Of a DNA stretch of 64,000 nucleotides, positions 34,079 through 43,704 are shown in pieces. Below the pieces are notes generated by a model. That model had not been told where the DNA came from. It worked only from the letters and a program-made list of their open reading frames with translations, and did not search any database. Source of the DNA: Butyrivibrio sp. INlla18 (GTDB lineage: Bacteria; Bacillota; Clostridia; Lachnospirales; Lachnospiraceae); contig NZ_FMXK01000014.1 in assembly GCF_900103635.1 (NCBI RefSeq), positions 1 to 64,000 of the forward strand. The letters run 5' to 3'. Each line of letters opens with the position of its first letter. Positions within the stretch are counted from its first letter, which is position 1. Made by a program: the position numbers and the translations under genes.

Positions 34079-35164
34079 TTATTTGTTAGAATACATCTTT
34101 TCGTAATACTTCTCATAATCTCCACTTGTAACATTCTTCATCCAAGCTTCGTTTTCGAAGTACCAGTGAATAGTTTTTCTGATTCCCTCTTTAAACATTG
34201 TTTCTGGTTCCCAACCAATTTCTGCCTTAATCTTATCAGGAGCGATAGCATATCTTCTATCATGTCCTTTTCTGTCGGCAACATATTTGATGAGATCATA
34301 TGTTAAATGTTCTTTTCTTGGGTCAGAATCATCTAATTCTTCTCTTAAAATGTCAATGATAGTCTTAACGATCTCGATGTTCTGCTTCTCGTTGTGACCA
34401 CCAACGTTATATGTCTCGAAGAGGCGGCCCTTTTCCTGAACCATATCGATAGCCTTAGCGTGATCCTCTACATAGAGCCAGTCACGTACGTTCTTGCCAT
34501 CACCGTATACAGGAAGATCCTTACTTGCAAGAGCGTTGTTGATGATAAGTGGAATAAGCTTCTCTGGGAACTGATAAGGTCCATAGTTATTTGAACAGTT
34601 AGTAATGTTAGCTGGGAACTTGTAAGTATCCATATATGCCTTTACAAGCATATCTGAGCTAGCCTTACTTGCTGAATATGGGCTGTGTGGTGAGTATGGA
34701 GTTGTCTCATAGAAGAAAGCATTTGGATCATCATCAAGTGAACCATATACTTCATCTGTAGAAACGTGAAGGAACTTCTTGCCTTCCTTGAATGTTCCGT
34801 CAGGAAGCTCCCATGCCTTCTTGGCAGCGTTGAGCATTGTAGCTGTACCAAGAACGTTAGTCTGTACAAAGACCTCTGGATTAACGATTGATCTGTCAAC
34901 GTGGCTCTCTGCAGCAAAATGAACTACTCTGTCGATATCATTTTCCTCAAAGATCTTGTTGATGGCATCTCTATCGCAGATGTCAGCTCTTATGAATGTG
35001 TAGTTGTCTCTGTTCTCCACATCCTTAAGATTCTCAAGGTTGCCGGCATATGTAAGCACGTCAACGTTGATGATCCTGATCTCGTTATCATATTTCTTAA
35101 ACATATAGTGTATGTAGTTGGAACCAATGAAACCAGCTCCTCCAGTTACAAGATAAGTTCTCAT
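34079..35164 (-). CDS. rfbB: dTDP-glucose 4,6-dehydratase
   Basis: A 361-residue extended short-chain dehydrogenase. The NAD motif is VTGGAGFIGSNY at residues 6-17. The active-site threonine is in HVSTDEVYGSL, the YxxxK pair in SPYSASKASSD, and the substrate region reads NCSNNYGPYQFPEKLIPL. It turns dTDP-glucose into dTDP-4-keto-6-deoxyglucose. It starts the rfbB-rfbA-(small gene)-rfbC series. No rfbD (reductase) is in this window, so completion to rhamnose needs a gene elsewhere. Confidence 0.96.
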   Translation of the reverse strand: MRTYLVTGGAGFIGSNYIHYMFKKYDNEIRIINVDVLTYAGNLENLKDVENRDNYTFIRADICDRDAINKIFEENDIDRVVHFAAESHVDRSIVNPEVFVQTNVLGTATMLNAAKKAWELPDGTFKEGKKFLHVSTDEVYGSLDDDPNAFFYETTPYSPHSPYSASKASSDMLVKAYMDTYKFPANITNCSNNYGPYQFPEKLIPLIINNALASKDLPVYGDGKNVRDWLYVEDHAKAIDMVQEKGRLFETYNVGGHNEKQNIEIVKTIIDILREELDDSDPRKEHLTYDLIKYVADRKGHDRRYAIAPDKIKAEIGWEPETMFKEGIRKTIHWYFENEAWMKNVTSGDYEKYYEKMYSNK

Positions 35165-35196
35165 TTCTTTGCCTCATTTCTAATTTTTTGAAAAAT

Positions 35197-36648
35197 TTAC
35201 TGGTATAGTATACCACAACCAATCGTCAAGTAGAAGAGTCCCATTCCATAGCACATATAGCGCGGCTGTGGGAATATCATAGAGCCTGTAACCACAGAGT
35301 TTATCAGTATTCCCATGAATACGATAAGTGCAAATAGGCACAGTTTTCTGTTCTTTTCATCCTTCTTCATTATCAACCTTACGCTAAAAAGAATCAGGTA
35401 AAAGAGATAAATAAATACAGAAATTTTAACTAGGATTGCCGGGCGATTATTTGCCACGGAGATCACAAGTGCCTTTGCCACATTTGCTACTAGCACATAC
35501 AAAAACTCAGGTGACTTTCCGGTAAAGATGCCCTTTATATCCTTTAAAAGAAGCTCTTTTGCAAGAACCGCTTCAACTTCATTTTCCTTGATGTCAAAGT
35601 CAGGACCTGAAAGCTCAGGAAATTTCTCGGACACATACTGCTGGCAGTATGGGATCACGATATCAAAACCGATTATGTCATAGCCATCTGCGTAGTGACT
35701 TGTCATTTCAAGCCAGGTAGCATCGAAGGTCTGAGAAGGAGCATAGGTTATCGTCAGCTCTTTTGCCACGCACTCATCATAGATGCGGGTATACAAACTC
35801 CCAAGCTCAGGGAATTTCTCCGAAGTCTCATACTTGTCAAAAAGCTGGACGTCCTCAGCATCTGCAGTATAAAGAACTGTACAAAGAGCTCCCTTGCTGT
35901 TACCTACGTGCTCTGCAAACTTGCCTCTTACAACGAGATTGTAGCTTCTATCGATGACACCAATACTGATGACCGCCAGGATTCCCATGATGACTATAGA
36001 GAGGAACCTTCTGGGGTCTCTAGTTCTTTTCACAATGAGATGAATGATCAGTGATACGGCGCCCATGACTAGGATCGTAATGAGCATCTGCTTCCTGACG
36101 CTTGATATCAGAACACTTAAAAGAAATACTGCTATCATGTTCATTGCTGAGTAGTTTCGGAAAAGTTCAAAGAGTCTAATGCTAAACAGCACAAACAGTG
36201 GCATTGCAAGAGCTTCAGTCATGATACATTCAGAGTACATGGAGCCTCTGTTAGCAATGAATCTGTTGAGGATTGCAACTGCCATCTGGGAAAAGAGCCC
36301 CATAAAGCCAATGATCGTTGCTCTTTGCATTGAGTACCTTTGCTCCAGCGTGTAGTCATACATGTAGATTCCAAGCCTTGCTGCAGTGTAAACCCACAAA
36401 AGGCTCTGAATGATCACAACGCAGAACAGATAAGAAGGCTGTCCATACATAGTTCCAGCAAAATCAAAAAGTTCAAAGAGCTTTCTAATCCCTAAGAGAA
36501 ACAGCGGATAAACCGGCTCTCTGGAGAAATCCATGGAGGTGTAGCTCGCGGAATCCACGCACCACACCGTTCCATCGATGATCGCCATACCTATGTAGAA
36601 CACAAACGGTATTATTATTGAAATGATCTTAAAACGTTTCTTGTCCAT
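35197..36648 (-). CDS. Polytopic membrane protein, GT-C-like
   Basis: A 483-residue protein with about ten to twelve predicted membrane helices. After the first helix, the external loop contains DSASYTSMDFSREPVYPLFL; an acidic residue there followed by REPVYPLFL is typical of GT-C glycosyltransferases and related polymerases. A larger soluble loop of about 120 residues lies at about 245-370. It could transfer a sugar from a polyprenyl-phosphate donor on the outer face, or polymerise repeat units. Sequence alone does not separate these. It sits between rfbB and the GH25 gene. The ribosome-binding site (AAAGAT) is weak. Confidence 0.7.
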   Translation of the reverse strand: MDKKRFKIISIIIPFVFYIGMAIIDGTVWCVDSASYTSMDFSREPVYPLFLLGIRKLFELFDFAGTMYGQPSYLFCVVIIQSLLWVYTAARLGIYMYDYTLEQRYSMQRATIIGFMGLFSQMAVAILNRFIANRGSMYSECIMTEALAMPLFVLFSIRLFELFRNYSAMNMIAVFLLSVLISSVRKQMLITILVMGAVSLIIHLIVKRTRDPRRFLSIVIMGILAVISIGVIDRSYNLVVRGKFAEHVGNSKGALCTVLYTADAEDVQLFDKYETSEKFPELGSLYTRIYDECVAKELTITYAPSQTFDATWLEMTSHYADGYDIIGFDIVIPYCQQYVSEKFPELSGPDFDIKENEVEAVLAKELLLKDIKGIFTGKSPEFLYVLVANVAKALVISVANNRPAILVKISVFIYLFYLILFSVRLIMKKDEKNRKLCLFALIVFMGILINSVVTGSMIFPQPRYMCYGMGLFYLTIGCGILYQ

Positions 36649-36669
36649 CTAATATCTTTCTAACAAAGC

Positions 36670-39600
36670 TTAGTAGCAGATATTCATGTCAACATTTCCT
36701 GAGATACCTGTTACTTTACCCTTTGAAGTGTACTGCCACATGTCATATCTTGAACCAGTATATGTAACCTGTGAAGCGTACTGTGCAAGCCAGATCTTGT
36801 AACCTGTGATCTGTGAAGTGTTGATCTTGCTTGTGAACCAAGTCTTGTTGGCATAAACACCAACCTGGTAACCAGCATTCTTGATAGTTCCGCAGAACGC
36901 TTTGATGTTAGCTGTTCTCTGGTCAGCACTGATCTTGTCACCACGGCCATTACTTCCTTCAACGTCAAGGTATACAGGGAATGAAAGGCTATATCCCTTG
37001 CAAAGGCTGATGACCATTGAAGCTTCTTCGACAGCCTCAACCTCATTTACCGCCTGGGTAAAGAAGTATACGCCTACTCTAAGTCCTGCTGCCTGAGCGC
37101 CCTTAATGTTTGCTCTGAACTTAGGATCCTCGATAAGTGTTCCTTGAGATGATCCTCTATATCCACATCTGATGATAACAAAGTTAACACCAGAATTCTT
37201 AACTGCGTTCCAGTCAATGTTTCCGTTCCACTTGCTGACATCGATACCCATTGCACCAGGTGACTTAACAAGTGCACCGTCGCCATCAAATGTGTACTTA
37301 GCACCCTGGATTACCTGTTCGCCCTTAACTCTATCACCGTTCTTGTCATAGAAATAAGTCTTGCCATCGATTGTCTGCCAACCTGTGTACTTATAAGCTG
37401 TAGCGGCTTTTCTGAGATAGAACTTCTTGTTTCCGTCGTAGTAATCCTGATAAGTAGCTTCTCTGTACTTATCGCCATCCTTAACATAAACAGTGTTTCC
37501 GCTCTTATCCTTAAGGACTGTTCCCTTGCCAACTACCTTTACTTCGATCTTGGCATCTGTGTAATTATCAGCAGAAACTGTAAGAGTTACATCACCTGCT
37601 GCCTTACCAGTAATTGTGTCTCCATTAACTGTTACTTTGTTAGTATCACTTGAAACAACCTTCGCGATCTTTACGTTATTATTTGCTGTGATCTTAAGGT
37701 TCTGGCCTTCAACAAGAGTTGCCTTTGTGAAGGATACAGGAACTGTATCTTTGCCTACGACCTTAACTGTTACAGGATAATCATTATATCCATTAGCTGT
37801 AAGTGTGATTGTTGTGCTCTTACCAGCAGCAACACCAGTTACCTTCTTATTGTCTTCAACCTTAGCAATATTTGCATCAGATGATGTGTACTTAATATCT
37901 GATGGTGCATTCTTAAGAGAAAGAGCTGATGCAATATCTACAGTCTCTTTTTCCTTAACAGTAATCTCCTTTGCTGAAGTTTCGAAGTTCTTCTTTGCAG
38001 GATCGTCTACTGTAAGAGTTACTTCTCTTGCATTATATTTGTCAGCAGTTACCTTAAGAGTTACTGATCCCTTCTTAGTTCCTTCTACTGTTGTTCCAGT
38101 TATCTTGACCTGTCCATCTCCGCCAGACTGTGTAACTGTTGGGTTTGAAGGTCCTGTAATCTTAACTGTTGCCTTCTCGCCTACTTTTATGTTATTAGGA
38201 GTAACCTCAACAGTCATATCCTTGTTAGGCTCTTCTTTAACATTTACTTCAAATGACTTTTCTTTATAATCGTCATTACCTTTAATTGTAATCTTTGCTT
38301 TACCAGAGCCAACAGCCTTTACTGTTTTTCCTGATACAGTAGCTACGCTTGAGTTATCTGAAGTGATATCAGGATTAGATGGACCCTTTGATATAGATAT
38401 AGTTGCTTCCTGTCCAACTGTAAGATCAGCTGAAGTAATGCTAGCTTCAATATCCACCTTTTCCTTAGGAGTTGTGCTTCCGCCGCCTTCTCCAGGGGTG
38501 TCGGTACTTCCGCCACCTTCGCCGCTTCCGCCTGTGCCATTTCCACCTTCGGAGCTCTCTTTTGAGCTCTTATTTGAAGCTGCATCATCGTTGCTTGTAA
38601 GAGAAGATGAATCGCCAGGATTTCTAGCACCAGCCATTCTCATGAAGCTTCCAGCTGTTAACTTAGCTGTAGTTCCTGGAGGAGTGATGCTGTCTTTGTT
38701 GATCTCCTCGTAGCTGTACTCGCCATCTGAAGACTCGCCCACAGGAGTCTTTGTACTCTCAACCCACTCAACTGTATCCTTAAGCTGAGACTCGACCTCA
38801 GTCTTAACCTGAGTATCTTCCTTGGCAGCGTTGACCTGAGATTCCTTCTTAACCTCGTTGCTGACATCGACTGCCTTCATCTCAACTGTGTCTTTTACAG
38901 TGATTGTCTTACTTGATGTATCAAGTGTGTATGTTGAATACTCATCAGAAAGAGCCATTGGAGTAACTGTGTACTTACCGGCTTTGATATCCTTCTTGTA
39001 AATGATACCGTCCTTATCATGATCATCAAAAGTTACAGTGCTTCCGTCTGGGCACTTTACAGAAACTTCGAAATGAACATTTCCAACAAGCTTCTTGGTC
39101 TCTGAGTTGATGAACTTGATCTTAAGGTCGCTCTTGATAGATGTAAGAGTCATCTGAACTGTTACGCCCTTAGCGTCATCAGCAATCTCTTCCTCTTCTT
39201 CCTCTTCCTCCACCATCTGAGCTGTCATAGCCTTAGCTTTCTCAGCATCAGCCATAGCAAGAAGTCCGCTCTCGCCTACAACTTCAACTTCGCTAAGAGT
39301 TGTTCCTACATCAGCAAAAGAGCTGATCTGCTCATTTTTGGTGCTGGCTGTCTTGTAGAATATGCCAGTAGCTACTGCACCAGCAATGAGGAAAAGAAAT
39401 ACTGCTGCCGCAATTCTTTCAACTGCAGATGTATTCTTTATCTTTTCAAAAGCAGCTGCAAAGAAGATTGCTGCGCCAGACTCTCTGCGGTCTCTAGAGC
39501 GATTTCTTCTGCCGCCTCTATCTCTGCGGCCTCTATCTGGAGCGTAATCATCTTCGTCATCGTCATAACGGTCATAGTCGTCTTCGTAGCGATCATCGTA

Positions 39601-40185
39601 GTCACGGTCATACTCATCATCATAACGATCATCATCGTCATAGCCGCGGTCATCTCTATCGTAGTCATCATCTTCATAACGATCATCTTCGCGATCGTAG
39701 TCTTCCTCATCCTCGTAGTACTCGTCTTCGTACTCACGGTCATACTCGTCGTCAGGAATTCCGTTGTACTCGCGGTCGTCTACATCATCTTCGTAGCGAT
39801 CATCGTCCTCTTCGTCTTCGTAACGATCTTCATCTCTGTCATAATCGTCTTCGTAGTCACGATCATCATCGCGAGCGTAATCATCCTCGTCATAACGATC
39901 ATCTTCATAGTCGCGGTCGTCTCTATCGTAGTCTTCATCTTCATAATCGCGATCATCCCTGCGATCATAATCGTCGTAGTCATCCTCATACTCACGATCA
40001 TCATCTCTGTCGTAATCGTCATCATCGTACTGGCGGTCGTAATCATCATCGTACTCAGGATCGTAATCTTCGTAATCGTCCTCGTACTGATCGTACTGCT
40101 CGTCGAAATCAATTCTCTCGTCATGTCTCTTGGTGCGTGATTTCTTTCCAAAGAGCCCCAAGCCCTTCTTTGTACTTCTTTTCAT
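36670..40185 (-). CDS. Giant GH25 lysozyme with acidic cytoplasmic tail and Ig-like repeats
   Basis: An 1171-residue membrane-anchored wall hydrolase. Residues 22-216 are an Asp/Glu/Tyr/Arg tail with DDYDRD-type repeats, then a basic patch (218-235), one membrane helix (258-278), a helical segment with a run of Glu, a Cna-B-like domain (about 345-430), a Ser/Gly linker (about 520-590) and four BIG2-like domains (about 595-900). Wall-binding repeats (about 915-975, GWQTIDGKTYFYDKNGDRV) precede the GH25 domain (979-1171) with GIDVSKWNG (D982), LDVEGS (D1074, E1076) and NVDMN. It should cut the MurNAc-GlcNAc bond outside. GGGAG precedes the ATG. A promoter lies at 40283-40311. Confidence 0.92.
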   Translation of the reverse strand: MKRSTKKGLGLFGKKSRTKRHDERIDFDEQYDQYEDDYEDYDPEYDDDYDRQYDDDDYDRDDDREYEDDYDDYDRRDDRDYEDEDYDRDDRDYEDDRYDEDDYARDDDRDYEDDYDRDEDRYEDEEDDDRYEDDVDDREYNGIPDDEYDREYEDEYYEDEEDYDREDDRYEDDDYDRDDRGYDDDDRYDDEYDRDYDDRYEDDYDRYDDDEDDYAPDRGRRDRGGRRNRSRDRRESGAAIFFAAAFEKIKNTSAVERIAAAVFLFLIAGAVATGIFYKTASTKNEQISSFADVGTTLSEVEVVGESGLLAMADAEKAKAMTAQMVEEEEEEEEIADDAKGVTVQMTLTSIKSDLKIKFINSETKKLVGNVHFEVSVKCPDGSTVTFDDHDKDGIIYKKDIKAGKYTVTPMALSDEYSTYTLDTSSKTITVKDTVEMKAVDVSNEVKKESQVNAAKEDTQVKTEVESQLKDTVEWVESTKTPVGESSDGEYSYEEINKDSITPPGTTAKLTAGSFMRMAGARNPGDSSSLTSNDDAASNKSSKESSEGGNGTGGSGEGGGSTDTPGEGGGSTTPKEKVDIEASITSADLTVGQEATISISKGPSNPDITSDNSSVATVSGKTVKAVGSGKAKITIKGNDDYKEKSFEVNVKEEPNKDMTVEVTPNNIKVGEKATVKITGPSNPTVTQSGGDGQVKITGTTVEGTKKGSVTLKVTADKYNAREVTLTVDDPAKKNFETSAKEITVKEKETVDIASALSLKNAPSDIKYTSSDANIAKVEDNKKVTGVAAGKSTTITLTANGYNDYPVTVKVVGKDTVPVSFTKATLVEGQNLKITANNNVKIAKVVSSDTNKVTVNGDTITGKAAGDVTLTVSADNYTDAKIEVKVVGKGTVLKDKSGNTVYVKDGDKYREATYQDYYDGNKKFYLRKAATAYKYTGWQTIDGKTYFYDKNGDRVKGEQVIQGAKYTFDGDGALVKSPGAMGIDVSKWNGNIDWNAVKNSGVNFVIIRCGYRGSSQGTLIEDPKFRANIKGAQAAGLRVGVYFFTQAVNEVEAVEEASMVISLCKGYSLSFPVYLDVEGSNGRGDKISADQRTANIKAFCGTIKNAGYQVGVYANKTWFTSKINTSQITGYKIWLAQYASQVTYTGSRYDMWQYTSKGKVTGISGNVDMNICY

Positions 40186-40240
40186 ACTTATCTCCCAAAA
40201 ATCAAAAAACTTAAAAAACTCTCTAATTTATCATATCCAA

Positions 40241-40273
40241 ATGTAGTCATGCCCCAAACATGTCACACTACAT
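40241..40273. repeat. Inverted repeat in the GH25 leader
   Basis: ATGTAGT (40241-40247) and ACTACAT (40267-40273) flank an inner CATG pair. It falls in the 5' untranslated region of the GH25 transcript, between promoter and start, and may be an operator or mRNA hairpin. Confidence 0.4.
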
Positions 40274-40282
40274 CTGAGGTAC

Positions 40283-40311
40283 ATTTTACCATCATTGTCA
40301 ACAATGGGCAA
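40283..40311 (-). promoter_or_regulatory. Probable promoter of the GH25 gene
   Basis: TTGCCC (40311-40306) and TAAAAT (40288-40283) on the minus strand are 17 bp apart. The spacer contains CATTGTTGACAATG, a near-perfect inverted repeat (arms CATTGT/ACAATG) that may be an operator. Confidence 0.5.
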
Positions 40312-40314
40312 AAA

Positions 40315-41820
40315 TCAAGGCATCAATACCGTTGTGGTATGAAGATTGAACAGGTGAGCGGCGCTCACATTGGTGAACCACTCTGAATCTGAGCCAATGC
40401 CTAGTCCTGGAAGAGACTCGCACTCCACATCCCAAGGAATATAGATGATGCAGTCTGTACCCTCCTCTGCAAGCTCAAAGGTTGTAAGCTCATACTCTCT
40501 GATGCGGTATACATCAGCAAATCTTCCGTTCTTAAAATCCCTAAAAGTTCTAGCTGTAAAACTATCCTTCGCAATTGCGTGAGCAGAAGGTAAAACAAGA
40601 ACAAGCAAAAGTGCCAAAGCAGTCAAAGCCCCAAGAGCGTATTTTACAGCATGCTCAGCATCTACTTTTCCACCAAGACTCACTTTTCCAGTAAGCTTAT
40701 CCACAACTGTCTCATTAAGCCACTGACTTATGCACAAGCCAAGGAAGATAAATGTGAATCTTGCGATGATGTAATACATGCAAGTTACGTGAGAACTTAG
40801 CATATTGCTGTGGTATCCGTAAGCTGCAGGGAATACTGTAAAATACTGAACAAGGAGAACTCCAGCAAATATGATTCCCATAAGCCCGTTGCTGATACCG
40901 TTTTCACGGATCTTAACTTTATAGATGAATCCAATAAGGATAACTGCAAGAATCACCACTATAAACAATGGATCAAAGATATGCTTCATCTCGCTTATCC
41001 AAAATGAAAACGCATCTCTAAGTCCGTCAAACACTGTAACATGTCCATCATTTATGTAGGCATCTCCTCTTTGATAGTTACCAGGAGCTGCAACATTCAC
41101 TAATGCACCGATCATCGCAAAAGCAAAAGGAATAACGAGCTTCACCTTTTCTTTTACCTTATCAAAACAAACTATCAAAACAGCCAACAAAAATGAGCAT
41201 GTTGGAGATGTGATGACCAGTGATCCGCCGCTACCAAGGAATGCAAAGATAGCACCAAGGGCTAGATAAAGATTCACCTTCTTGTTATCAGTCTCCTGAA
41301 ATGAACGAATACTGAAATTTAGAGCCAGCATAGAAAAAGTGAACATGAGTGTATAGCCAACAACTGCTGTATACCAGTAAAAGAGCTTAGTATCCTGAGC
41401 AGAACCCGTCATAGTAAAGGTACTTAGCATCGCTGCCGCCATTGCTGCGTAGGCAACTGTCTTTTTGCCCTTGCTAAGTGCTGAGAACACTCCCCAGGTA
41501 GCAAATATAAAAAGAAGCATATAAGCTATTATTGCTACATGGAAACCAGGAAGTCCAAATCTTGAGTATGGTCTTATGAAATGATCCAGGAACATAGCTG
41601 TGTAGCAGCCCTGTTCTGTTTGATAGATCACTGAAGTTTTGTATAGTGAACCCTTTAAGGATGACCCAAACTCCGCAGCACCAGCAGATCCGCCAGACTC
41701 ATAGGAAAAGTCATCCTCACTTGGATATGTAAAGGCTGTTCCGATAAGTGAAGACGCCAAAGCAGCGATCATCACAAGGATCAGCACAATATTCAAAACT
41801 TTAGTTACTGTTTTATTCAT
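40315..41820 (-). CDS. Polytopic membrane protein, GT-C-like (DUF6056-like)
   Basis: A 501-residue protein with about ten to twelve membrane helices. After the first helix the external loop reads TYPSEDDFSYESGG, whose acidic pair is in the position of the GT-C catalytic Asp. Another external segment, YTAMFLDHFIRPYSRFG, is also typical of this type. The C-terminus has a soluble part of about 100 residues. The match to the DUF6056 family is from memory and unverified. It probably acts on polyprenyl-linked sugars. GAGGAA precedes the ATG. It follows the 507-residue relative by 12 bp. Confidence 0.7.
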   Translation of the reverse strand: MNKTVTKVLNIVLILVMIAALASSLIGTAFTYPSEDDFSYESGGSAGAAEFGSSLKGSLYKTSVIYQTEQGCYTAMFLDHFIRPYSRFGLPGFHVAIIAYMLLFIFATWGVFSALSKGKKTVAYAAMAAAMLSTFTMTGSAQDTKLFYWYTAVVGYTLMFTFSMLALNFSIRSFQETDNKKVNLYLALGAIFAFLGSGGSLVITSPTCSFLLAVLIVCFDKVKEKVKLVIPFAFAMIGALVNVAAPGNYQRGDAYINDGHVTVFDGLRDAFSFWISEMKHIFDPLFIVVILAVILIGFIYKVKIRENGISNGLMGIIFAGVLLVQYFTVFPAAYGYHSNMLSSHVTCMYYIIARFTFIFLGLCISQWLNETVVDKLTGKVSLGGKVDAEHAVKYALGALTALALLLVLVLPSAHAIAKDSFTARTFRDFKNGRFADVYRIREYELTTFELAEEGTDCIIYIPWDVECESLPGLGIGSDSEWFTNVSAAHLFNLHTTTVLMP

Positions 41821-41832
41821 TTAATATTCCTC

Positions 41833-43356
41833 TCATTCCCACATAGTGTAGTCATGGTCTAATACGTAGATCGTAAACTTGCCTATTTCAGCTGTTTCTA
41901 TGACGGTAGGCTTTTCTCTTTCCATAAACTCAGAGAACTCGCCGCTTAGATAGTCTGTCACAATATAGCAGGTAGGACCATCAGATGACTTAACTGGTGG
42001 ATACCAGTTTGTGTCTGTAAGCCACTTGCAGCCCTTCATGTCCTTCATGTTGTTGACCGCTCTGACCTTCGCCGTATTGTTGCCCATAACGGTTATGTAG
42101 TTTGCGTGGTCAAAAGAGCTATAGCCATATTCATAGTTCTTTTCATTCATCCAGGCTGCAACCTTGTAGTTGTCAACATTTGCAGCATCGTCATGGATCA
42201 CCAGGGCATCATTAAACATTGCCGCCTGAAGTAGTCCAAATATAGCAATAAAGAAAGTAAAGGCCTTAACGCTGTCACTTTTAACATTCATGATAAAGAG
42301 GGCATCTCCAACAGCTACGGTAAATAACAGCATCAGGAAATATCTGCCTGCAACTTCAACTGTTGTAAATGTAGTGAGCATGAGGCATACCACAAATCCA
42401 GCAGGGAAAAGAAGCACTGAATAGCTTTCTGGCTCTTCCTTATCTCTACCAAAGAGTTTTTTGAGTGCCAAAATATATCCAACAACAGCCGCAAATAGGA
42501 TCACGATTCTAAGTGGGCCGTAATTATCAAGTCCAAACATCTCCATAACGCTAGGCCACACCTCATCCCTGAATTTTGGGAAGGCGTTTCTGATGTTCCT
42601 GCTGGCACCTATGTTATTAGATGCTGTGAGCTTGGAAGCTATAACAGAAGCCGCAGTCATGAGCATAGTCCAGGTAAAGATAATACCTCTATCAAGCTTC
42701 TTATTTTGAATTCTTAAGATAGCTCTTTTGACAAGTTCAAGGCCAAGTAGTGGAAGGTAGGTAAAGAGGCACCCGTGCATACCCTGAAGACCGTTCACCG
42801 CAGCAACCAAGATGGATACTACAAATACCCATATCTCAACCTTCTGCTTGCGTACTACTCTGTTGTAGAGCATAAGGATTATAAACAGCGTGATGATATG
42901 GCTTACGTAGTAGGATGCGTACACAAAGATCATCCTCTGCCACTCATCAGAAGGCTTGGTAAATGCAAGGACTAATGCGATAGATGAAAGAGCTGCCAGA
43001 ACAGAAAACTTAGCCTGCTTGCAGTAAAGCCCCATAACAACCAGCATGATTACCATCATGACCGTACAGGAAATACCCATAGCAAGGTTTGCGTCCATCC
43101 CCACAAGAGGATAGATAAAGGCTGCAAGGTTAGGCGTTGATATAAGTCTGATGGCTGTGGAAGCGTACCAAGAATCTGGCTGAATGAAATTATTCTCATA
43201 AAGCACTGTAGCCAGCAATGTTTCTGATGCGATATCAGACTCCATCCTGGCTGTGTAGTGGCTTATATTGGCATTTGCAAAGACAAACACCAGCGACACT
43301 ATTGAAGCAGCAAGTAGTATCGCCGCTATATATTCGGTTAACTTATCTTTTTTCAT
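41833..43356 (-). CDS. Polytopic membrane protein, GT-C-like
   Basis: A 507-residue protein with about twelve predicted helices. The first external loop carries MESDIASETLLATVLYEN followed by SWYASTAIRL, a pattern seen in membrane glycosyltransferases of the GT-C fold, with Glu/Asp in the catalytic loop. The C-terminal 110 residues are soluble and contain CYIVTDYLSGEF, similar to the end of other GT-C-like proteins in this window. It is 3 bp downstream of the half-transporter gene at 43360 and 12 bp before the next GT-C-like gene. The family and substrate are not certain. The ribosome-binding site is weak. Confidence 0.68.
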   Translation of the reverse strand: MKKDKLTEYIAAILLAASIVSLVFVFANANISHYTARMESDIASETLLATVLYENNFIQPDSWYASTAIRLISTPNLAAFIYPLVGMDANLAMGISCTVMMVIMLVVMGLYCKQAKFSVLAALSSIALVLAFTKPSDEWQRMIFVYASYYVSHIITLFIILMLYNRVVRKQKVEIWVFVVSILVAAVNGLQGMHGCLFTYLPLLGLELVKRAILRIQNKKLDRGIIFTWTMLMTAASVIASKLTASNNIGASRNIRNAFPKFRDEVWPSVMEMFGLDNYGPLRIVILFAAVVGYILALKKLFGRDKEEPESYSVLLFPAGFVVCLMLTTFTTVEVAGRYFLMLLFTVAVGDALFIMNVKSDSVKAFTFFIAIFGLLQAAMFNDALVIHDDAANVDNYKVAAWMNEKNYEYGYSSFDHANYITVMGNNTAKVRAVNNMKDMKGCKWLTDTNWYPPVKSSDGPTCYIVTDYLSGEFSEFMEREKPTVIETAEIGKFTIYVLDHDYTMWE

Positions 43357-43359
43357 AAT

Positions 43360-43704
43360 TTATCCCAATGCGTAGAATACAACTATACCTGAAAGAATCA
43401 GCACCATTCCTATAAATTTGCGAAGAGTAAACTTCTCTTTGAAGAAAACTCTGGACATGAACATTACGATAATGTATCCAATAGGCTCCATTACTACTAC
43501 GCCCATGTATCCAAGGCCGTCATAGCAAAAAATCGAGATAGCCATTGAAACCACAAGGAGGCAGTAACCACCGATAACAAGTGCGTTTAAGTACTCTCTG
43601 ATAAAGTTAGGGTACTTCTTGGTTGCGCTGAGCTTAAGGAGCATCTGTGATGAAGATGCGATGATCTCAGCAAGGATCATCAGAAGGAAGTAAATATTGA
43701 TCAT
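43360..43704 (-). CDS. Half-size EamA/SMR-like membrane transporter, subunit 1
   Basis: A 114-residue protein with four predicted membrane helices, the size and layout of ArnE/ArnF or SMR proteins. The start reads INIYFLLMILAEIIASSSQMLLKLSA and the end shows MEPIGYIIVMFMSRVFFKEK and the final helix. ArnE/ArnF together flip undecaprenyl phosphate-linked arabinose. Here a second half-size gene overlaps by 4 bp, so a heterodimer is likely. GGAGG precedes the ATG. The neighbouring GT-C-like genes make a polyprenyl-phosphate-sugar flippase the best guess. Confidence 0.8.
   Translation of the reverse strand: MINIYFLLMILAEIIASSSQMLLKLSATKKYPNFIREYLNALVIGGYCLLVVSMAISIFCYDGLGYMGVVVMEPIGYIIVMFMSRVFFKEKFTLRKFIGMVLILSGIVVFYALG

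Noticed and set aside
36881..39743. Several long open frames antisense or out of frame in the GH25 gene
   Set aside because: They mirror the repetitive codons of the GH25 gene; no ribosome-binding sites or family motifs.
39538..40122. Repetitive DNA that could be a non-coding repeat array
   Set aside because: It is in frame inside the GH25 gene and encodes the Asp/Tyr/Arg tail, so it is a coding low-complexity region.
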